Assembly: GCF_014650895.1 (NCBI RefSeq)
Contig: NZ_BMVV01000007.1
Span: 248,001-312,000, forward strand
Source: Streptomyces omiyaensis
Lineage (GTDB): Bacteria; Actinomycetota; Actinomycetes; Streptomycetales; Streptomycetaceae
Length of the DNA stretch: 64,000 bases
Direction of reading: 5' to 3'
A program made the position numbers and the translations under genes. Each line of letters begins with the position of its first letter. Within the stretch, counting starts at the first letter, position 1. Below the pieces are notes generated by a model. That model had not been told where the DNA came from. It ran no database searches and saw only the letters and a program-made list of their open reading frames with translations. Positions 8,118 to 17,146 of this stretch are shown piece by piece.

Positions 8118-11100
8118 TCAGCCCTGGTGGAAGACGAACTGCGTGCCGGGCTGCGAGCAGACGTCGCCCTTGGCCGAGTTCGTGACGGTGACGTTCGTCA
8201 GCGTGGCGCTGCCGCGCGCACCGCCCATCGCGAGGATTCCGCAGCCGTTGAGCGACTTGTCGATCTTCACGTTCGTGACCTTGACGTTCGGCATGGCGCC
8301 GCCGCCGGTCTTGAACTGGATGCCGTCGTAGGTCGACTCGTGGATGTCGGTGTCCCGGATGGTGACGCCCGGGATGTCGGGACCCTGCGCGAAGAGGGTG
8401 ATGGCGCCGAACTCCTGGTCCTCGTTCCAGAAGGCTCCGCCGGTGCGGTACAGGGCGTTGTTGGCGATCAGCGTCTGCCCGGAGAAGGGGATCGGGTCGT
8501 GGTCGGTGGCGAGCATGATCCCCGGGTAGTTCATGGTGTCGGAGACCACGTTGTTCTCGATGGTGTTGCCGTAGCCGCCGTAGACCGCGATGCCGTTGGC
8601 CCGCCAGGGCAGCTGGACCGTGTTGTTGCGGAAGTGGTTGTCGTGGCCGACGTCCACCGAGGTGTCCTTGACGTACTTGTTGGCCCACACCGCGAGGGCG
8701 TCGTCGCCGGTGTTGCGGAACGACGAGTTGTAGACGGTGGAGTTGCGGGTGCCGTTGGAGAAGTTGACGCCGTCTGCGTAGGTGTTGCGGATGCGCATGC
8801 CGCTGAACTCCACGCCGTCGCCGGGGTTCCACAGCTCGGGGATGTTGGTGTAGTCGCGGCCGACCCAGGCGGCGACGTTGGCGTGCTCGATCCAGACGTT
8901 GCTGATCTTCGTGTTCTTGCCGAAGCGGCCGTTGAGGCCGACGCCGCCCTCCTCGTCGGCGTTGTTGCCGCGGATGGTGCCGGAGCCGAAGATGGCGATG
9001 TCCGAGATCTTGGTGTTGTCGTCGATGTCGAAGCCGAAGTTGCCCTCGTGCGGGTGGTTGATCCCGTTGGCGAGGTGCGGCGGGGTCAGCGTGTAGAGCT
9101 GCGAGTGCCACATGCCGGCGCCGCGGACGGTGACGTCCCGGATGCCGACCTGGTTGTGCGTGCCCCGGTTCAGCGGGTCGTCGGTGAGGATCTTCTGCTC
9201 CTGGCGCCACTGGCCCGCCGGGATCCAGACGCAGGGGATCTCGCCCTTCTGGTCCGCGGTGACGGCGCGCTGGAGGGCGTCGGTGTCGTCGATGCCGTCG
9301 TTGGGCACGGCCCCGTACTGGGTGATCGAGACGCACTCCGCGGGCTTCGCGGCCGGCGGGGCGACCTGCTCCAGGTCGATCAGGTCGACGACGTAGAAGG
9401 CGGCGTTGTCGCCCGCGTCGCGCTGGAGGCGGAACTTCGTGCCGGCCGGGTAGGACTGGGTCAGCAGGGCGCTGGACTCGTCGAAGAGGCGCCGCGCGTC
9501 ACCGCCGGGGGTGTTGACGAGCCCCTCCGGCTGGTCGGTGGTGCCGTAGAGCCAGCTGTGCTTGGAGGAGAGGGTCACCTTGCGGACGAACTGGCCGTTC
9601 GCGTAGAGGCTGAGGGTGGCCTCCTGGCCGCCGCCGGCCGGCGCGTCCGGTATCGAGTTGCGCACGACGATCGAGTTGGCGGCGTTGGTGGAGGTGAACT
9701 CCACGTAGTCGCCCTGGGCGTTGAGGCGAACCGACTCGCGGCCCGAGGACTCGGTGGCGAAGTTGGTGTGCCCGAACGGGCGGGTGGAGTCGGTGTACAG
9801 GAGGGTGCCGCGGTAGCTCGCGTCCTCGGCCTCGTACTCGGTGTACGGCACGGCGGCGCCGCGTCCGACGACGAGGGACCGGCCGAAGACGTTGTTGTTC
9901 TCGTTGGTCTCGGCGACGGTGCCGGTGGCGTCGGCGGTCGCGGTGAGCGTGACGCCGCCGTCGGTGGCCGTCCAGGTGCCGCTGAGGGCGACGTCCGCGG
10001 TGGCGCCCGCGGCGATGGCCGGGGCGGTGCCGTTCAGGGTGGTGGACCCGACGGTGAGGCGCGTGACGCTGCCGGCCGGGACGGAGGACGTGCCGCGGTT
10101 CTTGACGGCGACCGTGAAGGAGACGGGCGCGCCGACCGCGGGGGTGGCCGGGTTGGGGGTGATGCCGGTGACCGTCAGGTCCGGGCCCGGGGTCTGCGTG
10201 ACCGTCAGCTTGCCGGTCGCGGTGCGGCTGTTGTTGCCGTTGTCGAGTTCGGGGACGGTGTCCGTCGGGTCGACGGCCGCCGAGACCGTGTAGGAGCCCT
10301 CCGGCCGCTTGCCGAGGGGGACGCTCACGGTCGTCGACTGGCCGGCGGCGAGCGCCGGGACCGGGGCGGCGCCGGCGACGGTGCCCTCGGTGCTGACGTT
10401 CACCGTGGTCGCGGGGGCCGCGGCGGTGCCGGCGTTGCGGACCGTGACCCTGGCGGTGACGGCGTCGGCCTCGGACGGGGTGGCCGGCTCCCAGGTGAGC
10501 TCGTTGACGACGAAGTCGGGGGCGGGCGCGGCCGTGCCGAGCACCTGGATCTCCGCGACCTGGGCGCCGGGGGCGCCGGAGTTGGAGAAGCCGGTCAGCC
10601 GCAGGTCCGAGACGCGGCCGGTGACCGGGATGGTGACGGTGTTCTGGCCCGACGACGGGTTGAAGGCGTAGTCGGCGCGCGCCTTCAGGGTGGTGAAGCC
10701 CGTGGCGGCGGAGGAGCGGCCGAGGACCTCCAGGGACTGGGTCCGCGGGCCCCAGGCGGAGTCCGGGTTGAGCTTGACGACCACGGCCTGGACGTCGGCG
10801 TCGGAGCCCAGCTTGACGGTGAGCGAGGCGGGGAAGCCGGCCGACTCCCAATAGGTGGCGGTGCTGTCGTCGTTGGCGTTGCCCGCCGCGTAGTTCTGCG
10901 TCGTGGACGTCGCCTCGATCGGCTTGTTCCGCGCCAGGTTGGTGCCGGTGACCGGCGGCGGGTCGCCCGGGTCCCCGCCGCCTGCCGTCTCGCCGTAGAC
11001 CTCCAGTTCGGAGAGCTGGGCGGCGTTCCACGCGGTGTTGGAGCCGACCTGGACCCGGACGAAGCGGGCCGTGGCCGCCGGCAGGTCGATGTTCACCGTG

Positions 11101-11498
11101 TTGGCGGCGGACGGGGTGAAGGAGCGCGCCTGGGCGGCGGCGATGGTGCTGAACGTGGTGCCGTCGGCGCTGCCGAGGACGGCGAGCGACTCGTTGCGCG
11201 CCTCCCAGCCGGTGGGCAGCTTGAGCGCGAGGCGGTCGAGGTCGACCTGGGTGCCCAGGTCGACCTGCACCCACTGCGGGAAGGAGCCCAACGGGCCTTC
11301 CCAGTAGGACTGCTGGCTTCCGTCGGTGACGTTGGAGGCCGGGTAGCCGCCGTTCGTTCCGCCGGCTGTCGCCGCCCTGCCGAGGGCGAGGTTGGTCTCG
11401 CCCGCGGCCTGCGCGGGGACGGGGAGCAGTCCCACGGAGATCAGGCCTGCCGTCAGCAGACCCACCCCCAACCGCCTGCTCGGATGTGTGCCTCTCAT
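8118..11498 (-). CDS. Secreted modular GH87-type alpha-1,3-glucanase (1126 aa)
   Basis: This is a secreted paralogue of the 1429-aa enzyme. The start is MRGTHPS, with GGAGAGGT upstream, followed by a signal peptide ending PAQA near residue 31. Two discoidin-like modules (about 33-168 and 178-320) are followed by two CARDB modules (about 325-530), the CBM35/6-like module starting 'YEAEDA' (about 540-700), and the beta-helix GH87 domain. It lacks the FnIII pair and one discoidin module of its neighbour. The catalytic triad is intact as Asp909 (YADGVN) and Asp932-Asp933 (TGDDAL). It should release nigero-oligosaccharides outside the cell. A 393-bp gap separates it from the LacI gene upstream, so it probably has its own promoter. 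Confidence 0.88.
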   Translation of the reverse strand: MRGTHPSRRLGVGLLTAGLISVGLLPVPAQAAGETNLALGRAATAGGTNGGYPASNVTDGSQQSYWEGPLGSFPQWVQVDLGTQVDLDRLALKLPTGWEARNESLAVLGSADGTTFSTIAAAQARSFTPSAANTVNIDLPAATARFVRVQVGSNTAWNAAQLSELEVYGETAGGGDPGDPPPVTGTNLARNKPIEATSTTQNYAAGNANDDSTATYWESAGFPASLTVKLGSDADVQAVVVKLNPDSAWGPRTQSLEVLGRSSAATGFTTLKARADYAFNPSSGQNTVTIPVTGRVSDLRLTGFSNSGAPGAQVAEIQVLGTAAPAPDFVVNELTWEPATPSEADAVTARVTVRNAGTAAAPATTVNVSTEGTVAGAAPVPALAAGQSTTVSVPLGKRPEGSYTVSAAVDPTDTVPELDNGNNSRTATGKLTVTQTPGPDLTVTGITPNPATPAVGAPVSFTVAVKNRGTSSVPAGSVTRLTVGSTTLNGTAPAIAAGATADVALSGTWTATDGGVTLTATADATGTVAETNENNNVFGRSLVVGRGAAVPYTEYEAEDASYRGTLLYTDSTRPFGHTNFATESSGRESVRLNAQGDYVEFTSTNAANSIVVRNSIPDAPAGGGQEATLSLYANGQFVRKVTLSSKHSWLYGTTDQPEGLVNTPGGDARRLFDESSALLTQSYPAGTKFRLQRDAGDNAAFYVVDLIDLEQVAPPAAKPAECVSITQYGAVPNDGIDDTDALQRAVTADQKGEIPCVWIPAGQWRQEQKILTDDPLNRGTHNQVGIRDVTVRGAGMWHSQLYTLTPPHLANGINHPHEGNFGFDIDDNTKISDIAIFGSGTIRGNNADEEGGVGLNGRFGKNTKISNVWIEHANVAAWVGRDYTNIPELWNPGDGVEFSGMRIRNTYADGVNFSNGTRNSTVYNSSFRNTGDDALAVWANKYVKDTSVDVGHDNHFRNNTVQLPWRANGIAVYGGYGNTIENNVVSDTMNYPGIMLATDHDPIPFSGQTLIANNALYRTGGAFWNEDQEFGAITLFAQGPDIPGVTIRDTDIHESTYDGIQFKTGGGAMPNVKVTNVKIDKSLNGCGILAMGGARGSATLTNVTVTNSAKGDVCSQPGTQFVFHQG

Positions 11499-11768
11499 GG
11501 TGACCTCTCCGCGATGCGGGCAGGGTCGCGACCCGTCCTCCGTTCCGGAGCAGCCCCCGCCGGCGAACGCACAAGGGAGCTCGGGGGGTTCGACAGGGTC
11601 GCGCGCCTGGAGCCCGACATGACTCCGACAAGGATCTAATGACGGCCAGCCACGTTCTTGAGTAACTCTGTGGACCATTTGCGCCGTCAGCCCGCAAGGT
11701 TTCTACTGGATGACGACTTTGTCAACGGTCCCCGTCCACTTGCCAACAGAGGACATCTGCCGGAAACG
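11499..11768 (-). promoter_or_regulatory. Probable promoter region of the 1126-aa GH87 gene
   Basis: Non-coding stretch upstream of the GH87 start at 11498 and downstream of the LacI terminator. A perfect minus-strand TTGACA lies near 11728-11735, but no good -10 sits 16-18 bp from it, so the promoter is not fixed. I saw no copy of the ATGCAA/TTGCAT operator found at the LacI promoter. Confidence 0.4.
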
Positions 11769-11821
11769 CCGACGGCACCGGTGTCGGAACCGCTCGCGGG
11801 CGGGGACACCGGTGCCGTCGG
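11769..11821 (-). terminator. Terminator of the LacI regulator gene
   Basis: Perfect 17-bp stem (11769-11785 with 11805-11821) around a 19-nt loop, about 70 bp past the LacI stop codon. Confidence 0.8.
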
Positions 11822-11891
11822 GCACGGACTGTTCAGTTGTCGGACACGGAGTCCCGGAGAGAGGGCGGGGGCCGGGGCCGGCGCCGGGGGG

Positions 11892-12905
11892 TCAGCGGGC
11901 GGGCGGCGGCGGGGCCGTCGAACCGCGGACGACGAGCTCGGGCTCGAAGAGCAGCTCCCCCAGATGGTGCTGCGTTCCCTGGATCTGGGCGATCAGCAGG
12001 TCCACGGCGGCGCGCCCCATGGCCTCGATGGGCTGGCGGACCGTCGACAGCGGCGGCTCCGTGCAGGTCATGAAGGCGGAGTCGTCGAAGCCGACGACGG
12101 ACACGTCGGCGGGAACCGACAGGCCGCGGCGCCGGCCGGCCCTGATCGCACCCAGCGCCAGCGGGTCGCTGCCGCAGGCGATGCCGGTGACGCCGCGGTC
12201 CAGGAGCCGGCCCGCGGCGGCCTGCCCGCCCTCCAGGGAGAAGGCGGACCGCTCCACGAATGCGTCGTTCCACTCCGTGCCGGCGGCCGCGGCCGCCGCG
12301 CGGGCCGCCTCCAGCTTGCGCCGGGACGGTATGTGGTCCTCGGGGCCGAGCACCAGGCCGATCCGCTCGTGCCCCAGCGAGGCGAGGTGGCGCCACGCCT
12401 GCTCGACGGCGACGGCGTCGTCGCAGGAGACGCACGGGAAGTCCAGGCCCTCGATCGACGCGTTGACGAGGACGACCGGGATGCTGCGCTCGGCCAGCCG
12501 GTAGTAGTGGTCGTGCGGGGCGTCGGCCTGCGCGAAGAGCCCGCTGGCGAAGACGACGCCGGAGACCTGCTGCTGGAGCAGCAGCTCCACGTAGTCGGCC
12601 TCGGAGACGCCGCCCCTGGTCTGCGTGCAGAGGACCGGGGTCAGCCCCTGCTGGGCCAGGGCGCCGCCGATGACCTCGGCGAACGCCGGGAAGATGGGGT
12701 TCTGGAGCTCCGGGAGGACCAGGCCGACGAGCCGGGCCCGTTCGCCGCGCAGCTGCGTGGGCCGTTCGTAGCCGAGCACGTCGAGCGCCGTCAGCACGGA
12801 CCGCCGGGTCGACTCCGAGACCCCGGGCTTGCCGTTGAGGACACGGCTCACCGTGGCCTCGCTGACCCCCACCTTCTTCGCCACCTGAGCAAGTCGTCGC
12901 GTCAT
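11892..12905 (-). CDS. LacI-family transcriptional regulator of the glucan locus
   Basis: This is a 337-aa repressor of standard LacI length. The N-terminal HTH is clear (AQVAKKVGVSEATVSRVLNG, residues about 5-24), followed by the hinge helix region and a periplasmic-binding-like effector domain. ATG 12905 has no ribosome site. Instead a minus-strand TAGAGT (-10, complement of 12912-12917) sits 7 nt before the ATG, so the transcript is probably leaderless. A perfect palindrome lies just upstream, which fits autoregulation. The gene sits among three glucanases and the ABC importer, so the likely inducer is an alpha-glucan oligosaccharide. Members of this family often repress transport and hydrolase genes together. 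Confidence 0.9.
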   Translation of the reverse strand: MTRRLAQVAKKVGVSEATVSRVLNGKPGVSESTRRSVLTALDVLGYERPTQLRGERARLVGLVLPELQNPIFPAFAEVIGGALAQQGLTPVLCTQTRGGVSEADYVELLLQQQVSGVVFASGLFAQADAPHDHYYRLAERSIPVVLVNASIEGLDFPCVSCDDAVAVEQAWRHLASLGHERIGLVLGPEDHIPSRRKLEAARAAAAAAGTEWNDAFVERSAFSLEGGQAAAGRLLDRGVTGIACGSDPLALGAIRAGRRRGLSVPADVSVVGFDDSAFMTCTEPPLSTVRQPIEAMGRAAVDLLIAQIQGTQHHLGELLFEPELVVRGSTAPPPPAR

Positions 12906-12927
12906 ACACGCAACTCTAGCGCAAAAC

Positions 12928-12958
12928 ATGCAAGTCGTTTGCATCGAATTGTCGATGC
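12928..12958. promoter_or_regulatory. Candidate LacI operator: two overlapping palindromes
   Basis: At 12928-12944 arms ATGCAA and TTGCAT flank GTCGT. At 12941-12958 arms GCATCGA and TCGATGC flank ATTG. Both are perfect and they share GCAT. They lie 23-53 bp upstream of the LacI start, in the -35 region of its leaderless promoter. Confidence 0.7.
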
Positions 12959-13066
12959 GAGCGGATTTCCGACGCAAGCGACAGTGGTGTCCGGGGCGTC
13001 CGGGCAACGCGGGGCGCCTCCGGGCGCGACGGCCGTGAGGCCGCCGCTCCGGAGGGCGCGGGACGG

Positions 13067-13088
13067 GCCCCGGCCGCGCGGCCGGGGC
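13067..13088 (-). terminator. Terminator of the compact GH87 gene
   Basis: Perfect 22-bp GC palindrome (arms GCCCCGGCC and complement) 16 bp past the stop codon. Confidence 0.7.
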
Positions 13089-13103
13089 TTCGGTGGCGGG
13101 GCG

Positions 13104-15149
13104 TCAGGACCAGGGCGCGGGGGCCGGGGGCGCGACGACCGGCGGTCGGTCGTCGCAGGTGATGGTGTGGGGCAGGAGCCACGGGGCGAGCCAGCCGCCG
13201 TCGTTCCCGCCGCGGTCGTCGAGCGTGAACTCGGAGCCGGTGGCGGGGAAGTTGAAGGAGCCGCAGTTGTTCACGCCGACCGCTCCGACGTTGCGGGCGT
13301 CGACGTTCTCGAAGGTGGCGGAGCCCTTCGTGCGGGCGCTGACGACGGAGTTGCCGGTGCCGTCGACGCGGATGTCCTTGAAGTGGACCGAGGGGATGGA
13401 GAAGCGGTCCTTCACCCCGTACTCGCTGACCAGCATGATCGCGTTGTGGGTGGAGTCGAGGTAGTGGTCCCCGGTGACCCGCACGTCGGCGTCGATGGAG
13501 CCGTCCAGGGCGTAGAACCAGAGGGCGCCCAGGCCGATCCGCCAGTTGAGGTCGAGGGTGCCGGCGCGGACCGTGGTGTTGTCGGTGAAGCGGAGGGTGC
13601 CGGTGAAGGGTTCGGCGCCGAAGCGGGCCCCGGCGTGGAGTCCGCTGCCCTCGCGCACGGGGTCGGCGACCAGGTTGCCGGCGACGGTGGTGTCGGCGCC
13701 GCCGTAGACGGCGATGCCGTTGGCGAGGGTGGGCGACTGGACGGTGTTGCGGGCGAGGGTGTTGCGGGCGTCGGCGGTCTTCTCCGACCAGAGCGCGATG
13801 CCGTCGTCGCCGGTGTTGCGGACGAAGTTGTTCCGGACCAGGGAGTCGGTGACGCCGGTGTGGAAGTTGAGGGCGTCGGCGATCTGGTCGGTGATGATGT
13901 TGTTCGTGACCCTCACGTTCCGCATGGGGCCGTCGAACCAGAGCCCGACCTTGGTGTGGTGCAGGTAGAGGCCGTCGACGGTGGAGTCGCTCATGGCGCC
14001 GCCGATGGCGTTGACCTGGTCGGTGTCGATCCGCTCGCGGACGTCGCCTTCGACGGCGAAGCCGCGCAGGTGGACGTTGCGGCTGCCGCCCTCGGCCGCG
14101 GGCTTGCCGTAGAGGCCGACGCCGGTGTGGCGCGAGCCGTCGGGGGCGGGCTCGGCGAGGGTGACCTGACGGCCCTTGAGGACGGTGTGCCAGTTGCCCG
14201 CGCCGACGATCGTGACGTCGTCGACGACGATGTGCCGGTCGACGCGGAAGGTGCCCGGCGGGAGGTAGACGGGCCGGTCGAGGCGGCGGGCGAGTGCCAC
14301 GGCCCGCTCGATGGCGGGGGCGGCGTCGCGGCGGCCGGTCGGGTCGGCGCCGAGGAGGCGCACGTCGATCCCGCCGCGCTCGACGTGCGGCGGGGCGACC
14401 AGCTCGGTGTCGAGGAGGTCGATCACCGTCCAGGCGGCGGGGCTGCCGGCCGGCACCGTGAGCCGTACCGTCTCCCCCGCGCGGTACGCCTTCCCGAGGA
14501 GCAGCCGCTGCTCGTCGTAGAAGTGGGTGGGCCGGAAGGGCTTCTCGAAGACGGGCGCGGGCGTGGTGGCGGCGGGGACGCAGGCGCACTCGGCGAGCCA
14601 CCAGTCCGGGTGGAGCAGGCCGGCGCCGGGGTCGTTGGTGAAGGGGTACTGGTTGTAGAGCCAGGAGTACTGCGAGGTCAGCGTCATCGTCCTGCGGTGA
14701 CGGCCGTCGACGGCGACGTCCAGGGGGGCGGTGATCCCCCCGCCGCCGGCCGCGTCCGGGATGCTGTAGCGGACGGTCAGGGCGTTGGCGGCGCGCGGCA
14801 GGGTGAATTCGACGTACTGGCCGGGGACGAGACGGACCGCCTTCCGGCCGGAGGCCTCCGAGGGGAGGGTGTACGGGGTGCGGTCCGGTCCGATGACGGT
14901 TCCGGTGGTGCGGGCGTTCTCCGCCTCCTGCTCGTCGAAGGCGACGTCGGCGCCCCGCCCGGCCACGAGCGCCGGGTCGAGGCCGGCCCGGGTGACCACG
15001 GGACCGGCGGGAGAGGCGACGGGGGACGGACCGGCGGCCGTGGCGGCTGCGGTACCGCCCGCCGCCTGGCCGAGACAGAGGAGCGCGCAGGCGACGGCGG
15101 TGGCTCTGGCACCGGCGCGGACGCGCGGACGGACGCGGCTGGGGATCAT
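13104..15149 (-). CDS. Secreted compact GH87-type glucanase (681 aa)
   Basis: This is the third GH87-type beta-helix enzyme. The start is MIPSRV with GAAGCGAG upstream, and a long signal peptide ends around residue 35. It carries only the CBM35/6-like module (about 60-220) and the catalytic beta-helix. The discoidin, FnIII and CARDB modules of its paralogues are absent. The triad is Asp425 (IADALN) and Asp448-Asp449 (TGDDGI), with the same spacing as in the other two. The carbohydrate module has an insertion with two Cys (ECAC) not seen in the paralogues. Its simple build suggests action on soluble or already loosened glucan, while the larger enzymes bind walls. It is flanked by hairpins on both sides. 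Confidence 0.85.
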   Translation of the reverse strand: MIPSRVRPRVRAGARATAVACALLCLGQAAGGTAAATAAGPSPVASPAGPVVTRAGLDPALVAGRGADVAFDEQEAENARTTGTVIGPDRTPYTLPSEASGRKAVRLVPGQYVEFTLPRAANALTVRYSIPDAAGGGGITAPLDVAVDGRHRRTMTLTSQYSWLYNQYPFTNDPGAGLLHPDWWLAECACVPAATTPAPVFEKPFRPTHFYDEQRLLLGKAYRAGETVRLTVPAGSPAAWTVIDLLDTELVAPPHVERGGIDVRLLGADPTGRRDAAPAIERAVALARRLDRPVYLPPGTFRVDRHIVVDDVTIVGAGNWHTVLKGRQVTLAEPAPDGSRHTGVGLYGKPAAEGGSRNVHLRGFAVEGDVRERIDTDQVNAIGGAMSDSTVDGLYLHHTKVGLWFDGPMRNVRVTNNIITDQIADALNFHTGVTDSLVRNNFVRNTGDDGIALWSEKTADARNTLARNTVQSPTLANGIAVYGGADTTVAGNLVADPVREGSGLHAGARFGAEPFTGTLRFTDNTTVRAGTLDLNWRIGLGALWFYALDGSIDADVRVTGDHYLDSTHNAIMLVSEYGVKDRFSIPSVHFKDIRVDGTGNSVVSARTKGSATFENVDARNVGAVGVNNCGSFNFPATGSEFTLDDRGGNDGGWLAPWLLPHTITCDDRPPVVAPPAPAPWS

Positions 15150-15253
15150 CTGGGCTCGCTTCTCGGACGAGAGGGATCCGCGGCGCACGGGCGTCGCGGT
15201 GGTGGGCGGGCGCGGTGCGGGCGTCTGCCGACGCCGCGCACCGCGCCTCGTAC

Positions 15254-15302
15254 GCGGAAGCCCCGTTCCCGGCCCCCCACGGATCGGGAACGGGGCTTCC
15301 GC
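15254..15302 (-). terminator. Second of two tandem hairpins
   Basis: Perfect 17-bp stem (15254-15270 with 15286-15302). With the hairpin at 15333-15389 it forms a double terminator between the GH13 gene and the compact GH87 gene. Confidence 0.75.
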
Positions 15303-15332
15303 AGGGGCCGGGGGTCAGGGTCCCGGCACCTG

Positions 15333-15389
15333 CCACCGTGCGGCCGCGGCCGACGGAGTCGGCGCCGATCGGCCGCGGCCGCACGGTGG
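15333..15389 (-). terminator. Terminator of the GH13 gene
   Basis: Perfect 21-bp stem (15333-15353 with 15369-15389), the longest hairpin in the window, about 30 bp past the GH13 stop. Confidence 0.85.
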
Positions 15390-15419
15390 GGTCTTGCCGC
15401 GGGCCCGCGCGGCGCGGGC

Positions 15420-17030
15420 TCAGGCGCGCAGCCAGGCGGCGGTGTCCGGGGGGAGGGTGCCGTCGGCGCCGAGCGGACCGCTGGTGAGCAGCACCGCGGA
15501 GTGGGCGGGGAGTTCGACGGGGCCGGCGGAGAGGTTCACGACGCAGGTCGGGCCGTGGTCGCGGACGAAGGCGAGGACGCCGTCGGCGGCGGGGAGCCAC
15601 GTCATCGCGCCGTCGCCGAAGCCGGCTTCGGCGCGGCGCAGGGCGAGGGCGGTGCGGTAGAGGGTGAGCATCGAGTCGGGGTCGTCGCTCTGCCGGTCGA
15701 CGGCGTAGCGGGCCCAGTCGGAGGGCTGCGGCAGCCAGGGTTCGGTGCCGGGGAGGGTGCCGAAGCCGTACGCGGGGGCGTCGGCGTCCCAGGGGAGGGG
15801 GACGCGGCAGCCGTCGCGGCCGGGGTCGGTGCCGCCGGAGCGGTGGTGCATCGGGTCCTGGATGCGGTCGAGGGGGATGTCGGCCTCGGGCAGGCCCAGT
15901 TCCTCGCCCTGGTAGAGGTAGACGGAGCCGGGCAGGGCGAGGGTGAGCAGGGCGGCGGCGCGGGCGCGGCGGGTGCCGAGCTCCAGGTCGGTGGGGGTGC
16001 CGAAGCGCTTGGCGGCGAAGTCGAAGGCGGTGTCGGCGCGCCCGTAGCGGGTGGCGGTGCGGGTGACGTCGTGGTTGCAGAGCACCCAGGTGGCGGGCGC
16101 GTGGACGGGGGCGTGCTCGGCGAGGGTGTCGTCGATGGTGGCGCGCAGCCGCTCCGGCTCCCAGGGGCAGGCGAGGAAGTTGAAGTTGAAGGCGGTGTGC
16201 AGCTCGTCGGGGCGCAGGTAGCGGGCGAAGCGCTCGGCGTCGGGGAGCCAGACCTCGCCGACGAAGACGCCGCCGTACTCGTCGGCTATCGCGCGCCAGG
16301 AGCGATAGACGTCGTGGATCTCGTCGAGGTCGATGTAGGGGTGGGGGTCGACGCCCTCGGTGAAGTCCCGCAGTTCGGGGTCCTTGGTGAGCAGGGCGGC
16401 GGAGTCGATGCGGACGCCGGCGACGCCGCGCTCGAACCAGAAGCGCAGGACGTCCTCGTGCTCGCGGCGCACGTCGGGGTGGGACCAGTTGAGGTCGGGC
16501 TGTTCGGGGGTGAACAGGTGGAGGTACCACTCGCCGTCGGGGACGCGGGTCCAGGTGGTGCCGGAGAACTGCGAGGGCCAGTCGTTGGGCGGGAGTTCGC
16601 CGTGTTCGCCGCGTCCGGGCCGGAAGTGGAAACGGGCGCGCGCCTGGCTGCCGGGGCCCGCGGCGAGGGCCTCCTGGAACCAGGCGTGCTGGTCGGAGAC
16701 GTGGTTGGGGACGATGTCGACGATGACGCGCAGGCCGAGCCCGGCGGCGTCGGCGATGAGCTTCTCGGCCTCGTCGAGGGTGCCGAAGGCGGGATCGATG
16801 GCGCGGTAGTCGGCGACGTCGTAGCCGCCGTCGACCAGCGGGGAGGCGTACCAGGGGGTGAACCACAGGGCGTCGACGCCGAGTGCGGCGAGGTGGGGCA
16901 GTCTCGCTCGGACGCCCGCGAGGTCACCGGTGCCGTCGCCGTCGCCGTCGGCGAAGCTGCGCGGGTAGACCTGGTAGATGACGGCGTCGCGCCACCAGTC
17001 GGAGGTGCGGGACGGAGAGGGGGCTGCCAC
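15420..17030 (-). CDS. GH13 alpha-glucosidase
   Basis: This is a 536-aa cytoplasmic GH13 enzyme of the alpha-glucosidase/oligo-1,6-glucosidase group, with no signal peptide. It starts at GTG 17030 after GAAAGGA. The four family motifs are present: DIVPNH (105-110), GVRIDS with nucleophile Asp209, FVGEVW with acid/base Glu259, and LCNHD with Asp321. Motif II has Ser after the nucleophile and then Ala, where related enzymes usually have Val or Thr. This residue influences linkage preference, so specificity for alpha-1,3 linked oligomers is possible but unproven. It would finish digestion of imported oligosaccharides to glucose. It lies 116 bp after the permease genes with a strong hairpin between. 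Confidence 0.92.
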   Translation of the reverse strand: MAAPSPSRTSDWWRDAVIYQVYPRSFADGDGDGTGDLAGVRARLPHLAALGVDALWFTPWYASPLVDGGYDVADYRAIDPAFGTLDEAEKLIADAAGLGLRVIVDIVPNHVSDQHAWFQEALAAGPGSQARARFHFRPGRGEHGELPPNDWPSQFSGTTWTRVPDGEWYLHLFTPEQPDLNWSHPDVRREHEDVLRFWFERGVAGVRIDSAALLTKDPELRDFTEGVDPHPYIDLDEIHDVYRSWRAIADEYGGVFVGEVWLPDAERFARYLRPDELHTAFNFNFLACPWEPERLRATIDDTLAEHAPVHAPATWVLCNHDVTRTATRYGRADTAFDFAAKRFGTPTDLELGTRRARAAALLTLALPGSVYLYQGEELGLPEADIPLDRIQDPMHHRSGGTDPGRDGCRVPLPWDADAPAYGFGTLPGTEPWLPQPSDWARYAVDRQSDDPDSMLTLYRTALALRRAEAGFGDGAMTWLPAADGVLAFVRDHGPTCVVNLSAGPVELPAHSAVLLTSGPLGADGTLPPDTAAWLRA

Positions 17031-17067
17031 GGAACGGTCCTTTCGGGCAGGAAGGCAGGGAGGGGTT

Positions 17068-17122
17068 CTTCGCCGTCGTCCCGGATCGGCGGGGACGGGA
17101 TGGGCCCGGGACGACGGCGAAG
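17068..17122 (-). terminator. Hairpin between ABC permease and GH13 genes
   Basis: Perfect 17-bp stem (17068-17084 with 17106-17122), 21-nt loop. It probably ends most ABC-operon transcripts and lowers expression of the glucosidase. Confidence 0.75.
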
Positions 17123-17146
17123 GCTTCGAGGGGGGTGGTGTGCCCG

